Shown here in pieces: positions 25,870-35,243 of a stretch of DNA of 64,000 bases; position 1 is the stretch's first letter; every line of letters starts with the position of its first letter. A model generated the notes under the pieces. That model was not told the DNA's origin, did not search any database, and was given only the letters and a program-made list of their open reading frames with translations. Origin of the DNA: Planctomycetota bacterium. GTDB taxonomy: Bacteria > Planctomycetota > PUPC01 > DSUN01. The DNA lies in assembly GCA_035384565.1 (NCBI GenBank), contig DAOOIT010000009.1, positions 1-64,000 of the forward strand, given 5' to 3'. A program made the position numbers and the translations under genes.

Positions 25870-26745
25870 GTGCCCGTCGAAACGCCGCCATTCCGCGTGC
25901 GCTACGCCGAGACCGATGCCCAGGCCGTGGCCTACTACGGCTCGTACTTCACCTGGTGGGAGGTGGGCGAGCTGCACTTTCTCGAAACCCTTGGAGTGCG
26001 GGCGCCTGAGCTGGACCGCCAGGGCATCCTGGTCGCCGCCGCCGAGTCGTACGCCCGGTTCCTGCGCCCCGCCGTCTACGACGACCTGGTGGCCGTGCGC
26101 GTGCGGCTGTCGCAGGCCGCGCCCAAGCGCGCGCTGCTCGAGACCGAGCTGGTGCGGGTCGAGGACGGCGCGGTGCTGGCCACGGGCAAGATGGCCCGCG
26201 TGCTGATCGGCCCCGACGGCAAGGCCCTGCCCATGCCCGAGCGCCTTCTCGCTGCGGCCGAACAGCGGGTGGAGCGCATCGTGGTGAGCGAGCGGGCCGA
26301 CCCGCTCCTCGGCGCGCTGCCGCGCGGCGCCCGCGAGTGCACGCAGGAGTTGCGCGTGCGTTACGCGGAGACCGATGCGCAGGGCGTGGCCTACTTCGGC
26401 AGCTACTTCGCGTGGTTCGAGGCGGGCCGCGCCGAACTGACCCGCGCCGTGGGCCTGCCCTACAGCGTCCTCGAGCGCCAGGGCGTGCTGCTGCCCGTGG
26501 CCGAGGCGTTCTGCCGCTACCTCAGCCCCTTGCGCCCCCGCGAGGTGTTCCGCCTGAGCACAGCCGTGCCCGCGCTCGGCCGCGTGAAGATGACCTTCGT
26601 CAACCGCCTCACGTCGCCCGACGGCCGGCGCGAGGTCGCCGCCGGCTACACCGTGCACGGCTGCACGGGCCGAGACGGCCGTCCGCGCGCCCTGCCGCCC
26701 GAGGTGGTCGAGCGCTTCGCCCTCCCGAAGGAGCCTACGCCGTGA
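25870..26745 (+). CDS. Tandem double-hotdog acyl-CoA thioesterase
   Basis: A 291-residue protein made of two fused YbgC/4HBT-type hotdog domains (about 8-135 and 158-285). Each begins with nearly the same phrase: RYAETDAQAVAYYGSYF in the first and RYAETDAQGVAYFGSYF in the second, with the catalytic aspartate in ETDAQ. Most relatives have one domain and form oligomers; here the dimer is encoded in one chain. The likely reaction is hydrolysis of short or aromatic acyl-CoA. GTG start with GGGGGA upstream. Its stop overlaps the start of the next gene. Confidence 0.87.
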   Translation: MPVETPPFRVRYAETDAQAVAYYGSYFTWWEVGELHFLETLGVRAPELDRQGILVAAAESYARFLRPAVYDDLVAVRVRLSQAAPKRALLETELVRVEDGAVLATGKMARVLIGPDGKALPMPERLLAAAEQRVERIVVSERADPLLGALPRGARECTQELRVRYAETDAQGVAYFGSYFAWFEAGRAELTRAVGLPYSVLERQGVLLPVAEAFCRYLSPLRPREVFRLSTAVPALGRVKMTFVNRLTSPDGRREVAAGYTVHGCTGRDGRPRALPPEVVERFALPKEPTP

Positions 26746-27950
26746 TCTTGCCGTCCGATGCCTCGCTATGGTGCGCGTGCCTGGGCGCATTCGTGGGCCT
26801 GCTCGCCGTCCACGCGCCCGCGGCTGAGCCGGTGATGGTGGACGCCGCCTTCCCCGGCGGCAACGCCATCATCGAGAAGATCGAAGGCGACACCGTCGTG
26901 CTGCATCAGGATCTGCGCGACACGGCCGGCCCCTGGTTCTGGTGGCACTTCCGCGTGCAGGGCGCGGCGGGCCGCACCCTCACGTTCCGCTTCACCGATG
27001 GCAACGTGCTCGGTGTGCGCGGTCCGGCCCTGAGCTCCGACGGCGGCCAGACGTGGGCCTGGCTCGGCGCGGCAGCGGTCAAGGGCACGAGTTTCACGTA
27101 TGCATTCCCCGCCGATGCCGCCGAGGTGCGTTTCTGCTTCGCCATGCCCTACTTCGAGGCGAACCTGAAGGCTTTTCTCGCGCGCTGGGAGGGCAACCCC
27201 AGCCTCAAGGCCGCGACGCTGTGCACGTCGCGCAAGGGGCGCGACGTCGAGCGGCTCCACGTGGGCAAGCTTGCAGGCGGGCCCGACCACCGCGTCGTCG
27301 TGACGGCCCGCCACCACTGCTGCGAGTGCATGGCCAGCTATGCCCTGGAGGGCCTCATCGAGGCCATGCTCGCCGACACCGACGACGGCCGCTGGTTCCG
27401 CGAGCACGTCGAGGCGATGCTCGTACCCTTCGCCGACAAGGACGGTGTGGAAGACGGCGACCAGGGCAAGAACCGCAAGCCCCGCGACCACAACCGCGAC
27501 TACGAGGGCGAGGGCGTCTATCCCGAGACACGCGCCATCCGCGACTTCGTGCCCAAGTGGGCCCACGGGCGGCTCAGGGTCGCCCTCGACCTGCACTGCC
27601 CGCACATCCGCGGCCCGCACAACGAGGTCATCTACATCGTCGGCTCCGAGGCGCCCGCGATATGGGAGCAGCAGTGCGCCTTCGGCAAGCTGCTCGAGGC
27701 CGTCCGCACCGGCCCCCTGCCCTACCGAGCGAGCGACAACCTGCCCTTCGGCCAAGCGTGGAACACGGGCAGAAACTACGGCGGCGGCAAGAGCTTCAGC
27801 CGGTGGGCGGGCGAGCAGCCGGGCGTGCGTCTTGCGGCCAGCTTCGAGATTCCCTACGCCAACGCCGGCGGGCAGGCCGTCACCGCCGACACCGCCCGCG
27901 CCTTCGGCCGCGACCTCGCCAAGGCCATCCGCCAGTACCTGGAGAAGTAG
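26742..27950 (+). CDS. Exported M14-like zinc peptidase
   Basis: A 402-residue protein with an N-terminal signal peptide (about 1-28). A beta-sandwich-like region (about 35-140) is followed by a metallocarboxypeptidase-type domain. Zinc ligands fit HCCE (H192, E195) and H285 in DLHCPHIRG, and the catalytic glutamate fits SFEIPY (E369). These are the spacing and context expected for M14 peptidases. The cysteine pairs beside the zinc site (HHCCECM) are unusual. The GTG start overlaps the preceding stop (GTGA). It probably trims peptides or peptidoglycan outside the cytoplasm; the exact substrate cannot be read from sequence. Confidence 0.8.
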   Translation: MILPSDASLWCACLGAFVGLLAVHAPAAEPVMVDAAFPGGNAIIEKIEGDTVVLHQDLRDTAGPWFWWHFRVQGAAGRTLTFRFTDGNVLGVRGPALSSDGGQTWAWLGAAAVKGTSFTYAFPADAAEVRFCFAMPYFEANLKAFLARWEGNPSLKAATLCTSRKGRDVERLHVGKLAGGPDHRVVVTARHHCCECMASYALEGLIEAMLADTDDGRWFREHVEAMLVPFADKDGVEDGDQGKNRKPRDHNRDYEGEGVYPETRAIRDFVPKWAHGRLRVALDLHCPHIRGPHNEVIYIVGSEAPAIWEQQCAFGKLLEAVRTGPLPYRASDNLPFGQAWNTGRNYGGGKSFSRWAGEQPGVRLAASFEIPYANAGGQAVTADTARAFGRDLAKAIRQYLEK

Positions 27951-27959
27951 GAGACCGCT

Positions 27960-28529
27960 ATGGCAACGAAGAAGAAGGTGTTGATTCTGCTCGGCAGCCC
28001 GCGCAAGAAGGGCAACAGCGCCCTGCTCGCCGCCGAGGCCGCCCAGGGGGCCAAGGCCGCAGGGGCCGAGGTCGAGACGGTGTACCTCCAGGGCCTCGAG
28101 ATCGAGGCGTGCACCGGCTGCGACGCGTGCCAGAAGAAGAACGCGAAGGGCTGCGTGATCGCCGACGACATGCGCGCCCTCTACCCGAAGCTCCAGACCG
28201 CCGACGCGCTGCTGCTCGCGACCCCCGTCTACTGGTTCACCATGTCGGCGCAGATGAAGCTGTGGCTCGATCGCTGTTACGCGCTCATCACGCCCAGCGG
28301 CCACGCGTTTGCGGGCAAGAAGATCGGCATCGCCGTCACCTACGGCGCGCCCGACGTCTTCAGTTCCGGCGCCGTGAACGTCTTGCGGACGTTCCAGGAC
28401 GCCTTCAATTTCATCGGGGCGAAGATCGTGGGGATGGTCTACGGCACGGCCTGGAAGCCGGGCGACGTGAAGAAGAACCGCGCGCTGCTCAAGGAGGCGC
28501 GCGAGCTGGGCAAGTCGCTCGCAACCTAG
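27960..28529 (+). CDS. Iron-sulfur flavoprotein (NADPH-dependent FMN reductase family)
   Basis: A 189-residue flavodoxin-fold protein. The FMN phosphate loop is LLGSPRKKGNSALL. A compact cluster CTGCDACQKKNAKGC gives CX2CX2CX7C, the spacing of the [4Fe-4S] cluster in archaeal-type iron-sulfur flavoprotein. TPVYWFTMSAQMK is the usual substrate-side loop. Such proteins pass electrons between ferredoxin and small acceptors such as O2 or H2O2 in anaerobes. AGGAG precedes the ATG by about seven bases. It sits 9 bp after the peptidase gene, so the two are probably co-transcribed. Confidence 0.9.
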   Translation: MATKKKVLILLGSPRKKGNSALLAAEAAQGAKAAGAEVETVYLQGLEIEACTGCDACQKKNAKGCVIADDMRALYPKLQTADALLLATPVYWFTMSAQMKLWLDRCYALITPSGHAFAGKKIGIAVTYGAPDVFSSGAVNVLRTFQDAFNFIGAKIVGMVYGTAWKPGDVKKNRALLKEARELGKSLAT

Positions 28530-28732
28530 GGTCCGTGGGGAAACCCACGCGCGCTGCCGGCGTCAGCGGAGCGAAGGTCGGAGCGCGCCGCAAGCGGGCG
28601 TGGTGTGGCCCAGCCGGCGCCGAAGTAGCGATGCGCCCTGCTGAGTGAAGCGGCCGCTGCGATCCGCTGTCCTGCCGCTCCGCCCGCCCGAGGGCGATGC
28701 AGGCGGGCGCCCCGCCTCTCCCGACGTCCTCC

Positions 28733-28761
28733 TTGCATGCGCTCGCCCGACGGCATATAGT
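28733..28761 (+). promoter_or_regulatory. Promoter of the lyase-like gene
   Basis: TTGCAT (28733-28738) and TATAGT (28756-28761) are 17 bp apart, in the 282-bp gap after the flavoprotein gene. I see nothing else definable in that gap beyond GC-rich partial palindromes. Confidence 0.6.
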
Positions 28762-28811
28762 GGGCGTCCGTAGTCTTCGCCGCCTGCACCATCCCTCCGG
28801 AGGACTCGCCC

Positions 28812-31800
28812 ATGAAGAGCATCCTTGCGCCCCTTTCCCTCGCGATTCTCGGCTTGGCCGCGGCGTGTTGGGCCGGCGAGGGGGTTCAGGTGAAGCCGGC
28901 GGGGGCCGAGGTGACGGTTGCCCGCGGGCCGCTCACGCTGGTGTTCGATGCCGGCGGCAACGGCTTTGTGGCGGGAGCGCAGTGGGCCAACGCGGTGGCG
29001 TGCGTGCCTTCGCCTGCCGGCGGGCTATTCGCCTCAATCGCCGTGCCGGCCGGGGAGACCCCGCCGCTCCAGCCGATCCGCGGCAAAGAGATCCGCGGGA
29101 CGGTGAAAGTGGCACGGGTGGCCGGCAAACAGGCGGGCGGAGCAGGCGAGGTGGAGATTGCCGGAACGGTGGCCTTCGAGGGGCTCGGCGAGGCGCCGTT
29201 CACGGTTCGCATCGCGGTGCCCGAAAGCGGCCCGGCGATGGCCGTCTCGGCCGAACTGGCCCTGCCCGAGAAGGCGAAGGGCGGCTGGCTCACCTCGTTC
29301 GGCCTGGCGCTGCCCCTCTCGCTCACGTTCCACCCCAACTCCGACGGCAAATCGCCGGTGGACCGGAAGACGGTGGCTGTTGCCATCCTGCCCCGTGTCG
29401 GCGTCGAGATTCCGGAGGTCCGTTGGCTCGTGGCCGAGCAGAACGACAAGAGCGTGTGGGGCCACATGCTCTGGCAGCTTGCCGGCATCCGCCAGGCCAC
29501 GCCCGCCTCGTGCCAGGTGTGGGAGGCCTGGAGCAAGGTGAACCCGCCCTTCGTCCTCCAGCACGGCGGCGTCCACCCCGGCTGGATGGCCGTGGCCGAT
29601 GGCCGCCTGGCCATTGCCGCCGGCATGCCCGGCATCGAGAAGGCGGCCCCGAAGGAAATCTACCTCGACAGCCAGGCCAAGGCCCTCTACCTCTGCTTCC
29701 AGTCCCCCTACTGTCGCCCGCTCGATCTGAGTTCGGCCCCTGCCACGCTCGCCGCCGGTCCCGCGTATATCTGGATCGAGCCGTCGGAAGAGGAGACGCG
29801 CAACGCCCAGGCCTACCGCGACGCCAAGAAGCGCCCTGCGCTGGCCGCCATCGGCGAGGCCCTGGCCAAGCTGCCGCCCACCCAGGCGAACTTCGGCGCG
29901 ATGAAGGTCGCCGACCGCGTGGGCCGCTCCGAGCCGATCGAGGTGCCTGACGACCCCGCCTTCGCTTCGCACGACCCCGGCCCCCCCGACGAGGTGACTC
30001 TTTGGGTGGATGAGCCGAACGGAGCGAACCACGATGCCCTCCCTGTCACCCGCGGCATCCCGCTGCGGCGCGGCGCGCTCAAGGACGCCGCAAAGGTGGC
30101 TCTCCTCGACGAGAGGAGCCAGCCCATCCCCTGTGTGGCCAAGCCGACCGCCTTCTGGCCCGACGGCAGCCTCAAGTGGCTGGCCCTCGACTTCCAGCCG
30201 CGCCTCGAGGCGCGCAAGGTGGCGAAGCTCAAGCTCGTTCTCGGCGGCAGGGCACAGCCGGCGCCCATCTCGAACCCGCTCAAGGTCACCGAGGCCCCCG
30301 CCAGCGTGAGCGTAGACACGGGCAGGCTGCGGTTCGCCGCCGCCAACGCAGGCGGCAAGCTGGCATTGACAATCGGCCTGGACCTCAATGGCGATGGGAA
30401 GGTGACCGACGACGAGACGATCGTCAAGCCCGGGCCGGACATCTTCGGCTGCGCCTTCAGCCACATCCAGGACACCGAGACCTACCGCTCGCGCACCTGG
30501 TGCGACCCGGGCGAGGCCGACCCCGGCGTGGCCGAGGTCACGGAGCTGAAGGTCGAGGAGCAGTCGCCGCTGCGGGCCGTGGTGCTCGTGCGGGCGAACC
30601 TCAAGCACCAGCTCCTGGCCTCGACGATTGACCCCAAGCACCGCCCCCAGGTCGGCACGCCCGTGAGCCTGCGGTTCCACCTCTATGCGGGCTCGGCGAC
30701 GGTGCGGCTCCAGCATACCTTCATGTTCGCGGGCGACGTGACGCGCGACTTCCTCCGCCAGCTCGGCGTCCGCCTGCCTCTCCCCGCCGAGCCGCGGCAA
30801 ACGGTCACGGCCTCCGTGGATCGCCGCAAAGGGCTCGAGTGGCCGCGCGAGGGCGAGAGCGGGGTTCTCCAGGAGGGCGCGGACTCGGCGCTGCTCTGGC
30901 AGGCGGCCGGCCCGAAGGTGAGAGAACTGGAACGCGGGTGCGAGGCGACAGGCTGGCTCGACGTTACCGGAACACGGTGGGGCGTGGCAGTGGGCTTGCG
31001 TCGCATGCGCGAAATGTGGCCCCAGGAGATTCACGTGGACAAGGAGGGGGTGTGGACCCACTTCTACTCGCCCCACGTGCCGCCGATGGACGTGCGGCGC
31101 TACAGCTTCCACTACGGCGACGGCGAATCGTCCTCGACCGGCTGGGGGACGGCCTTCGGCGCGCTGCGCACACATGAGGCCGTGTGGGCATTCCACGCCG
31201 CGGGGCCGGGGCCTCAGCAGGACGGCCTGTCGCGGGCCGGCGCCGTGCTACGGCCGCCGCTGGCGCGCGTAAGCCCCCGCTACGTGGCCGACACCCTGGC
31301 CGTGGGCCACGTGGCCGAGCACGGGGCCGCGACGAACGATGCCCACTATGACAATGTGCTCTACCACCTGCCCCGCATGCACCGCCACAACCGCGACTAC
31401 TGGCGCTGGTTCGGCTTCTGGGACTTCGGCGACGAGATCCAGGTCTACGACGCCTATCGCCACCGCTGGGCCGTGGACGACGGGCGCTACGGCTGGTACA
31501 ACAACGAGCCGGTCCGCGACCTCAACCACCATCTCGCCTACCTGATGACCGGCAGCCGCCGCATCTGGGAGGCCGCCGAGGCCATGAGCTACCACGTCTT
31601 CGAGGTGGACGTCCGCCACGCCAACCCGCAGCCGTTCATGAGCCCCAACGGCAAGCTCGGCGAACAGAAGTACCGCAACTCCACGACGAGCGGGATTGAC
31701 CTGTGCGGCGGCCGGCACAACTGCCAGCACTGGTCCGACGGCTACTGGGGCCAGCGGCTCGGCTCCCCGCCGGGCTTCCGCCTCGCCTACTACCAGACCG

Positions 31801-32501
31801 CCGATCCCGTGCTCCGCGAGTACATGGAGCGAATCGTCGCCGCCGCGATGAAGACCAGGCGCAGCCAGTACATGGCCGCCGACGGCGACGAGGCGGTGCT
31901 CTGGGCCATGATCATGGGCCACGAGATGACCCTTGACCCCAAGTACCTCGACCGCATCAACGGCTACGTCAACCTCCAGATCGCGTTCGCCAAGGAGCAC
32001 AACGGCTACCCGGCGGCGAAGGCGAACTGGGACTGGGCGACGAACACCGCGGGCGCCCCGCCCGAGGACCCGAACACCGGGCTGTGGATCTGGTCGTTCG
32101 GCGGCTCCATCGCCTTCATCGAGATCGCCGACCTCTACCAGAATCGCGCGTTGGACAAGATGATCAACGAGTGGACCCTCGCCCTCGAGGGCTTCGGCCC
32201 CGACGCCAAGCGCCGCGAGGACTGGTCGAACCACATGGCCGCCTGCCCGCTGCTCGCCCACTACTACCGCACCACGGGCGATAAGCGGGCGCTCGAGTGG
32301 CTCGCCAAGCGGGCCAAGGGCTTCCACGGCAACATCCCCAAGGACGCCCCCACCACCGACCTCCCGGCCGACGCAATGGAGACCACCTTCCCCGCCTACA
32401 CGCCCCACGACGGCTACGGCTGGGTGTACACCACGACCACGTTCTGGTACGTCGGCATCCCCGCGTGGCAGGGGGCGCTCCGGGTGCAGGCGGCGAAGTA
32501 A
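28812..32501 (+). CDS. Large exported PcRGLX/YetA-like polysaccharide lyase-family protein
   Basis: A 1229-residue exported protein. After a signal peptide (about 1-21) comes an N-terminal beta-rich region. From about residue 390 the pattern VTRGIPLRRGALKDA and FWPDGSLKWLALDF matches the N-terminal domain of the PcRGLX/YetA family, which includes exo-acting rhamnogalacturonan lyases. The C-terminal 400 residues resemble an alpha/alpha barrel, with RHNCQHWSDGYWG as a conserved-looking aromatic and histidine patch. The likely role is degradation of plant or algal polysaccharide, but the extra N-terminal domain makes the substrate uncertain. GGAGGA is placed seven bases before the ATG. Confidence 0.75.
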   Translation: MKSILAPLSLAILGLAAACWAGEGVQVKPAGAEVTVARGPLTLVFDAGGNGFVAGAQWANAVACVPSPAGGLFASIAVPAGETPPLQPIRGKEIRGTVKVARVAGKQAGGAGEVEIAGTVAFEGLGEAPFTVRIAVPESGPAMAVSAELALPEKAKGGWLTSFGLALPLSLTFHPNSDGKSPVDRKTVAVAILPRVGVEIPEVRWLVAEQNDKSVWGHMLWQLAGIRQATPASCQVWEAWSKVNPPFVLQHGGVHPGWMAVADGRLAIAAGMPGIEKAAPKEIYLDSQAKALYLCFQSPYCRPLDLSSAPATLAAGPAYIWIEPSEEETRNAQAYRDAKKRPALAAIGEALAKLPPTQANFGAMKVADRVGRSEPIEVPDDPAFASHDPGPPDEVTLWVDEPNGANHDALPVTRGIPLRRGALKDAAKVALLDERSQPIPCVAKPTAFWPDGSLKWLALDFQPRLEARKVAKLKLVLGGRAQPAPISNPLKVTEAPASVSVDTGRLRFAAANAGGKLALTIGLDLNGDGKVTDDETIVKPGPDIFGCAFSHIQDTETYRSRTWCDPGEADPGVAEVTELKVEEQSPLRAVVLVRANLKHQLLASTIDPKHRPQVGTPVSLRFHLYAGSATVRLQHTFMFAGDVTRDFLRQLGVRLPLPAEPRQTVTASVDRRKGLEWPREGESGVLQEGADSALLWQAAGPKVRELERGCEATGWLDVTGTRWGVAVGLRRMREMWPQEIHVDKEGVWTHFYSPHVPPMDVRRYSFHYGDGESSSTGWGTAFGALRTHEAVWAFHAAGPGPQQDGLSRAGAVLRPPLARVSPRYVADTLAVGHVAEHGAATNDAHYDNVLYHLPRMHRHNRDYWRWFGFWDFGDEIQVYDAYRHRWAVDDGRYGWYNNEPVRDLNHHLAYLMTGSRRIWEAAEAMSYHVFEVDVRHANPQPFMSPNGKLGEQKYRNSTTSGIDLCGGRHNCQHWSDGYWGQRLGSPPGFRLAYYQTADPVLREYMERIVAAAMKTRRSQYMAADGDEAVLWAMIMGHEMTLDPKYLDRINGYVNLQIAFAKEHNGYPAAKANWDWATNTAGAPPEDPNTGLWIWSFGGSIAFIEIADLYQNRALDKMINEWTLALEGFGPDAKRREDWSNHMAACPLLAHYYRTTGDKRALEWLAKRAKGFHGNIPKDAPTTDLPADAMETTFPAYTPHDGYGWVYTTTTFWYVGIPAWQGALRVQAAK

Positions 32502-32535
32502 AGAAGATGGCATAGTACGCATCATGGCTCAAAAC

Positions 32536-32564
32536 CCTTTACTTGACCTGAATACCTTTACTAG
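32536..32564 (+). promoter_or_regulatory. Direct repeat, candidate operator of the toxin-antitoxin pair
   Basis: CCTTTACTTG (32536-32545) and CCTTTACTAG (32555-32564) are spaced 19 bp start to start. They overlap the -35 box and abut the -10 box. AbrB-type antitoxins commonly repress their own promoter; binding here is inference. Confidence 0.4.
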
Positions 32565-32571
32565 CTATAAT
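32543..32571 (+). promoter_or_regulatory. Promoter of the vapBC-type operon
   Basis: TTGACC (32543-32548) and TATAAT (32566-32571) are 17 bp apart. Transcript start would be near 32578, with AGGAGG at 32591-32596 for the antitoxin. Confidence 0.75.
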
Positions 32572-32602
32572 GCGCATGCCACAGGATCAAAGGAGGCCTG
32601 CT

Positions 32603-32842
32603 ATGCCTGTTGCCAAGGTATCGTCGAAGGGGCAGGTCACGTTGCCCGCTGAGTGCCGACGGGCGACCGGGATCAAGCTGAAGTCGCGGGTGTTCATCGA
32701 GGCTGTTGAGGGGGGCATCCGCATCACGCCGGCCCCAGGCATCCTCAGCCTGCGGGGGTTCCTGGGGAAGGGCGGCTCCCCTGAAGAGGAGGAGACGGCC
32801 ATGCAGAAAGCCGTAGCCAGGCACGTATTGGGGAAGGAATGA
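32603..32842 (+). CDS. AbrB/SpoVT-type antitoxin
   Basis: A 79-residue antitoxin. The N-terminal swapped-hairpin DNA-binding domain reads VSSKGQVTLPAECRRATGI, the standard AbrB/VapB pattern. The C-terminal tail (SPEEEETAMQKAVARH) would wrap the toxin. AGGAGG lies six bases before the ATG. The stop overlaps the toxin start as ATGA, giving tight stoichiometric coupling. It probably binds its own promoter. Confidence 0.88.
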   Translation: MPVAKVSSKGQVTLPAECRRATGIKLKSRVFIEAVEGGIRITPAPGILSLRGFLGKGGSPEEEETAMQKAVARHVLGKE

Positions 32843-33246
32843 AGAGGGTCTTCGTCGACTCGAACATCTTCCTCCGCCTGTTCACCCATGGGGACCCCTC
32901 CCAGCACGAGAGGTCCGCCAGCCTGTTCGCAGACGCCGAGAGGGGGGATGTCACGCTCGTGTGCGGTCCTCCTGTGTTGTTCGAGGTTGCCTGGACCCTG
33001 CGGAGCTTCTACAGACTCTCACGGGAAGAGCTCTTGGACGTGGTTGCGCGGGTGCTCGCGACCCCGGGGCTGGAGCTGACGGACCGCCCCCAGGTCGAGG
33101 ACGCCCTGCGGCGAGCCCGCGCGGCGCGGCAGGAGTTCGCCGACGCCTACATTGCTGCGAGCCTCGATGCCAGTGGCTGTGGGAGCCTGGCCACGTTCAG
33201 CCGAGAGCACTTCGCTAAGCTCGGGGTCGCGCTGCACAGCTTCTGA
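32839..33246 (+). CDS. PIN-domain toxin, VapC type
   Basis: A 135-residue PIN-fold ribonuclease. The acidic catalytic set is visible as D7 in VFVDSNIFLR, a glutamate in LFEVAWTL, and an aspartate in FADAYIAASL. The conserved late phrase is LATFSREHF. VapC toxins cleave tRNA or rRNA when the antitoxin is lost. ATGA overlap with the antitoxin. The pair sits between a lyase gene and a membrane protein gene with no other mobile signs. Confidence 0.88.
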   Translation: MKRVFVDSNIFLRLFTHGDPSQHERSASLFADAERGDVTLVCGPPVLFEVAWTLRSFYRLSREELLDVVARVLATPGLELTDRPQVEDALRRARAARQEFADAYIAASLDASGCGSLATFSREHFAKLGVALHSF

Positions 33247-33275
33247 GCGGAGCAGAGACCACGCGGAGAGCGCCA

Positions 33276-35243
33276 ATGGCGACCGACGAGGGTGGCACGG
33301 ATGACGGGGCGTCAGCGGCTGCCCCGCGCTGGGGGCGGGCCCTCCTCGTCGGCACGCTCATGGCCGTGGGGGTGAACCTCTACGTCTTCGCGTCGGACTA
33401 CGTGATCGTGTCGTCGCGGCTGACGTTCGCCTACCTGCCCGAGGGGGCGTTGATCCCGTTCGCCCTGTTCATGATGCTCGTGGTGCCGCTGGTGCGGCTT
33501 GCGGCGCCGAAGGCGTTCTGCCGCGAGGAGTTGATCGTCATCTTCGTGATGACCTTCGTGGGCGCCATGTTCCCCACGCTCTCGATGGTGGGCTTCATCC
33601 CCTCGATCCTGGCGACGCCCTACTACTTCGCCACGCCGGAGAACGACTGGCTCACGCTCCTGGTGCCGCACCTGCCCAAGTGGGCGTTTCCGCCCGACGA
33701 GGGGGGCGCGATGGGCTGGTTCTTCCAGGGCATGCCGGCCGGCGCCGCGTTCCCCTGGCGGGTGTGGGCGCTGCCGCTGCTGTGGTGGACCGTGCCGCTC
33801 GCGGGGCTGGCCACGGCCAGCTTCTGCGGCACCGTGCTGCTGCGGCGGCAGTGGGTGGACCGCGAGCGCCTGGCGTTCCCGCTCGCCCGCGTGCCGCTCG
33901 ACCTGATCGAGCCGGGCCGCGGGCGGCTGCCGGCGTTCCTGTGCAGCAAGATGTTCTGGATCGGGGCCGGCATTCCGCTGTTCGCCACGGCGTGGAACCT
34001 CATCAACTTCTTCGATGAGACCTTTCCCACGCTGCCCATCTTCCACGGCGAGCACTTCATCACGATCGGCCCCGGCTTCCCCGTGTTGCGCACCAAGGTG
34101 AACCTGCTGGTGATGGGCTTCGCGTTCCTCACGCCGCTCGAGGTGCTCTTCAGCGTGTGGTTCTTCCACGCCGTGGCGATGATCGAGGTGGGCGTGATGA
34201 GCCGCCTGGGCGTGGCCATGCCCTGGGGCATCTGGGAGGGCCTGTCGCCCATGACCGCGTGGCAGGACCAGGGCGCGTTCCTGGCCTTCGTGGCCATCAG
34301 CCTCTGGATGGCGCGCCGCCACCTGGCCGACGTGGCCCGCAAGGCCTGGAACCCGCGCTGGGACGGCGTGGACGACTCGCGGGAGCCGCTGCGCTATCGC
34401 ACGGCGGTGCTGGGCCTGCTGGCGGGCGTGGTGCTGGTGGCCGCGTGGCTGCACCGGCTGGGCATGGGGTGGGGCACGCTGTGCGTCTACGGGCTCGGTT
34501 TCCTCGCCGTCTACGTGGGGATCAGCAAGATCGTGGCGCAGTGCGGGCTGCCCTACGTGCGCGGGCCGGTGCCGCCGCAGACGTTCGCCGCCTACACGCT
34601 CGGCTCCGAGGCGATTGGCCCGGCCGGCCTCATCGCCATCGCCTCCACGTTCGCCATCTGGTGCGACAACAAGCCGATCCTGGCGACCACGATGACCCAC
34701 ACCCACTACGTGGCCGGCCAACTCGGCCGCCGCGCGCGCGTGCTGCCCTGGGCCGCGGCGCTGGCCGCGGCGGTCGCCTTCCCGCTCGCGCTCGGCCTGA
34801 CCCTCTACCTCTGCTACACGCGGGGCGGGGTGACGACGAACTGCTGGGAGATTCGCGGCGGGAACATCTGGTTCTTCGACACCTTCGTGCGGCACATCCG
34901 CAACCCGCAGGGCACCGACTGGGCTCGGATGTCGTACATGGGCGTCGGCGCGACAGGGATGTTCCTGCTGACGTTCCTCAAGTACCGCTTCGTGTGGTGG
35001 CCGCTGCATCCGATCGGCTTCGCCATCGGGGCCAACGAGGTGATCTCGTATTGCGCCTTCAGCCTCTTCCTCACCTGGCTCATCAAAGCCATTCTGCTCA
35101 GGACGGGCGGCATCCAGGCATTTCGGAAGGCCCGCCCCTTCTTCCTGGGCCTGCTGCTGGGCTACGCGGTGGGCGTCGGGCTGGGCTTTGTGGTGGATGT
35201 CCTCTGGTTCCCTGGCCAGGGGCACATGATCCACCACTGGTGA
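33276..35243 (+). CDS. DUF6785-like polytopic membrane protein
   Basis: A 655-residue protein with about thirteen or fourteen membrane helices. Opening helices (LLVGTLMAVGVNLYVF) and the early phrase FCREELIVIFVMTFVGAMFP resemble the DUF6784/DUF6785 family, which has an oligopeptide-transporter-like layout. The middle loop with LRRQWVDRERLAFPLARVP and the late KYRFVWWPLHPIGFAIG are also typical. A transport role is plausible but substrate is unknown. The gene starts 29 bp after the vapC stop with GGAGAG nearby, so it may be read from the toxin promoter. The hairpin array follows it. Confidence 0.75.
   Translation: MATDEGGTDDGASAAAPRWGRALLVGTLMAVGVNLYVFASDYVIVSSRLTFAYLPEGALIPFALFMMLVVPLVRLAAPKAFCREELIVIFVMTFVGAMFPTLSMVGFIPSILATPYYFATPENDWLTLLVPHLPKWAFPPDEGGAMGWFFQGMPAGAAFPWRVWALPLLWWTVPLAGLATASFCGTVLLRRQWVDRERLAFPLARVPLDLIEPGRGRLPAFLCSKMFWIGAGIPLFATAWNLINFFDETFPTLPIFHGEHFITIGPGFPVLRTKVNLLVMGFAFLTPLEVLFSVWFFHAVAMIEVGVMSRLGVAMPWGIWEGLSPMTAWQDQGAFLAFVAISLWMARRHLADVARKAWNPRWDGVDDSREPLRYRTAVLGLLAGVVLVAAWLHRLGMGWGTLCVYGLGFLAVYVGISKIVAQCGLPYVRGPVPPQTFAAYTLGSEAIGPAGLIAIASTFAIWCDNKPILATTMTHTHYVAGQLGRRARVLPWAAALAAAVAFPLALGLTLYLCYTRGGVTTNCWEIRGGNIWFFDTFVRHIRNPQGTDWARMSYMGVGATGMFLLTFLKYRFVWWPLHPIGFAIGANEVISYCAFSLFLTWLIKAILLRTGGIQAFRKARPFFLGLLLGYAVGVGLGFVVDVLWFPGQGHMIHHW

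Noticed and set aside
28530..28732. Possible structured RNA such as RNase P RNA
   Set aside because: GC-rich partial palindromes only; no conserved core sequences were recognised.
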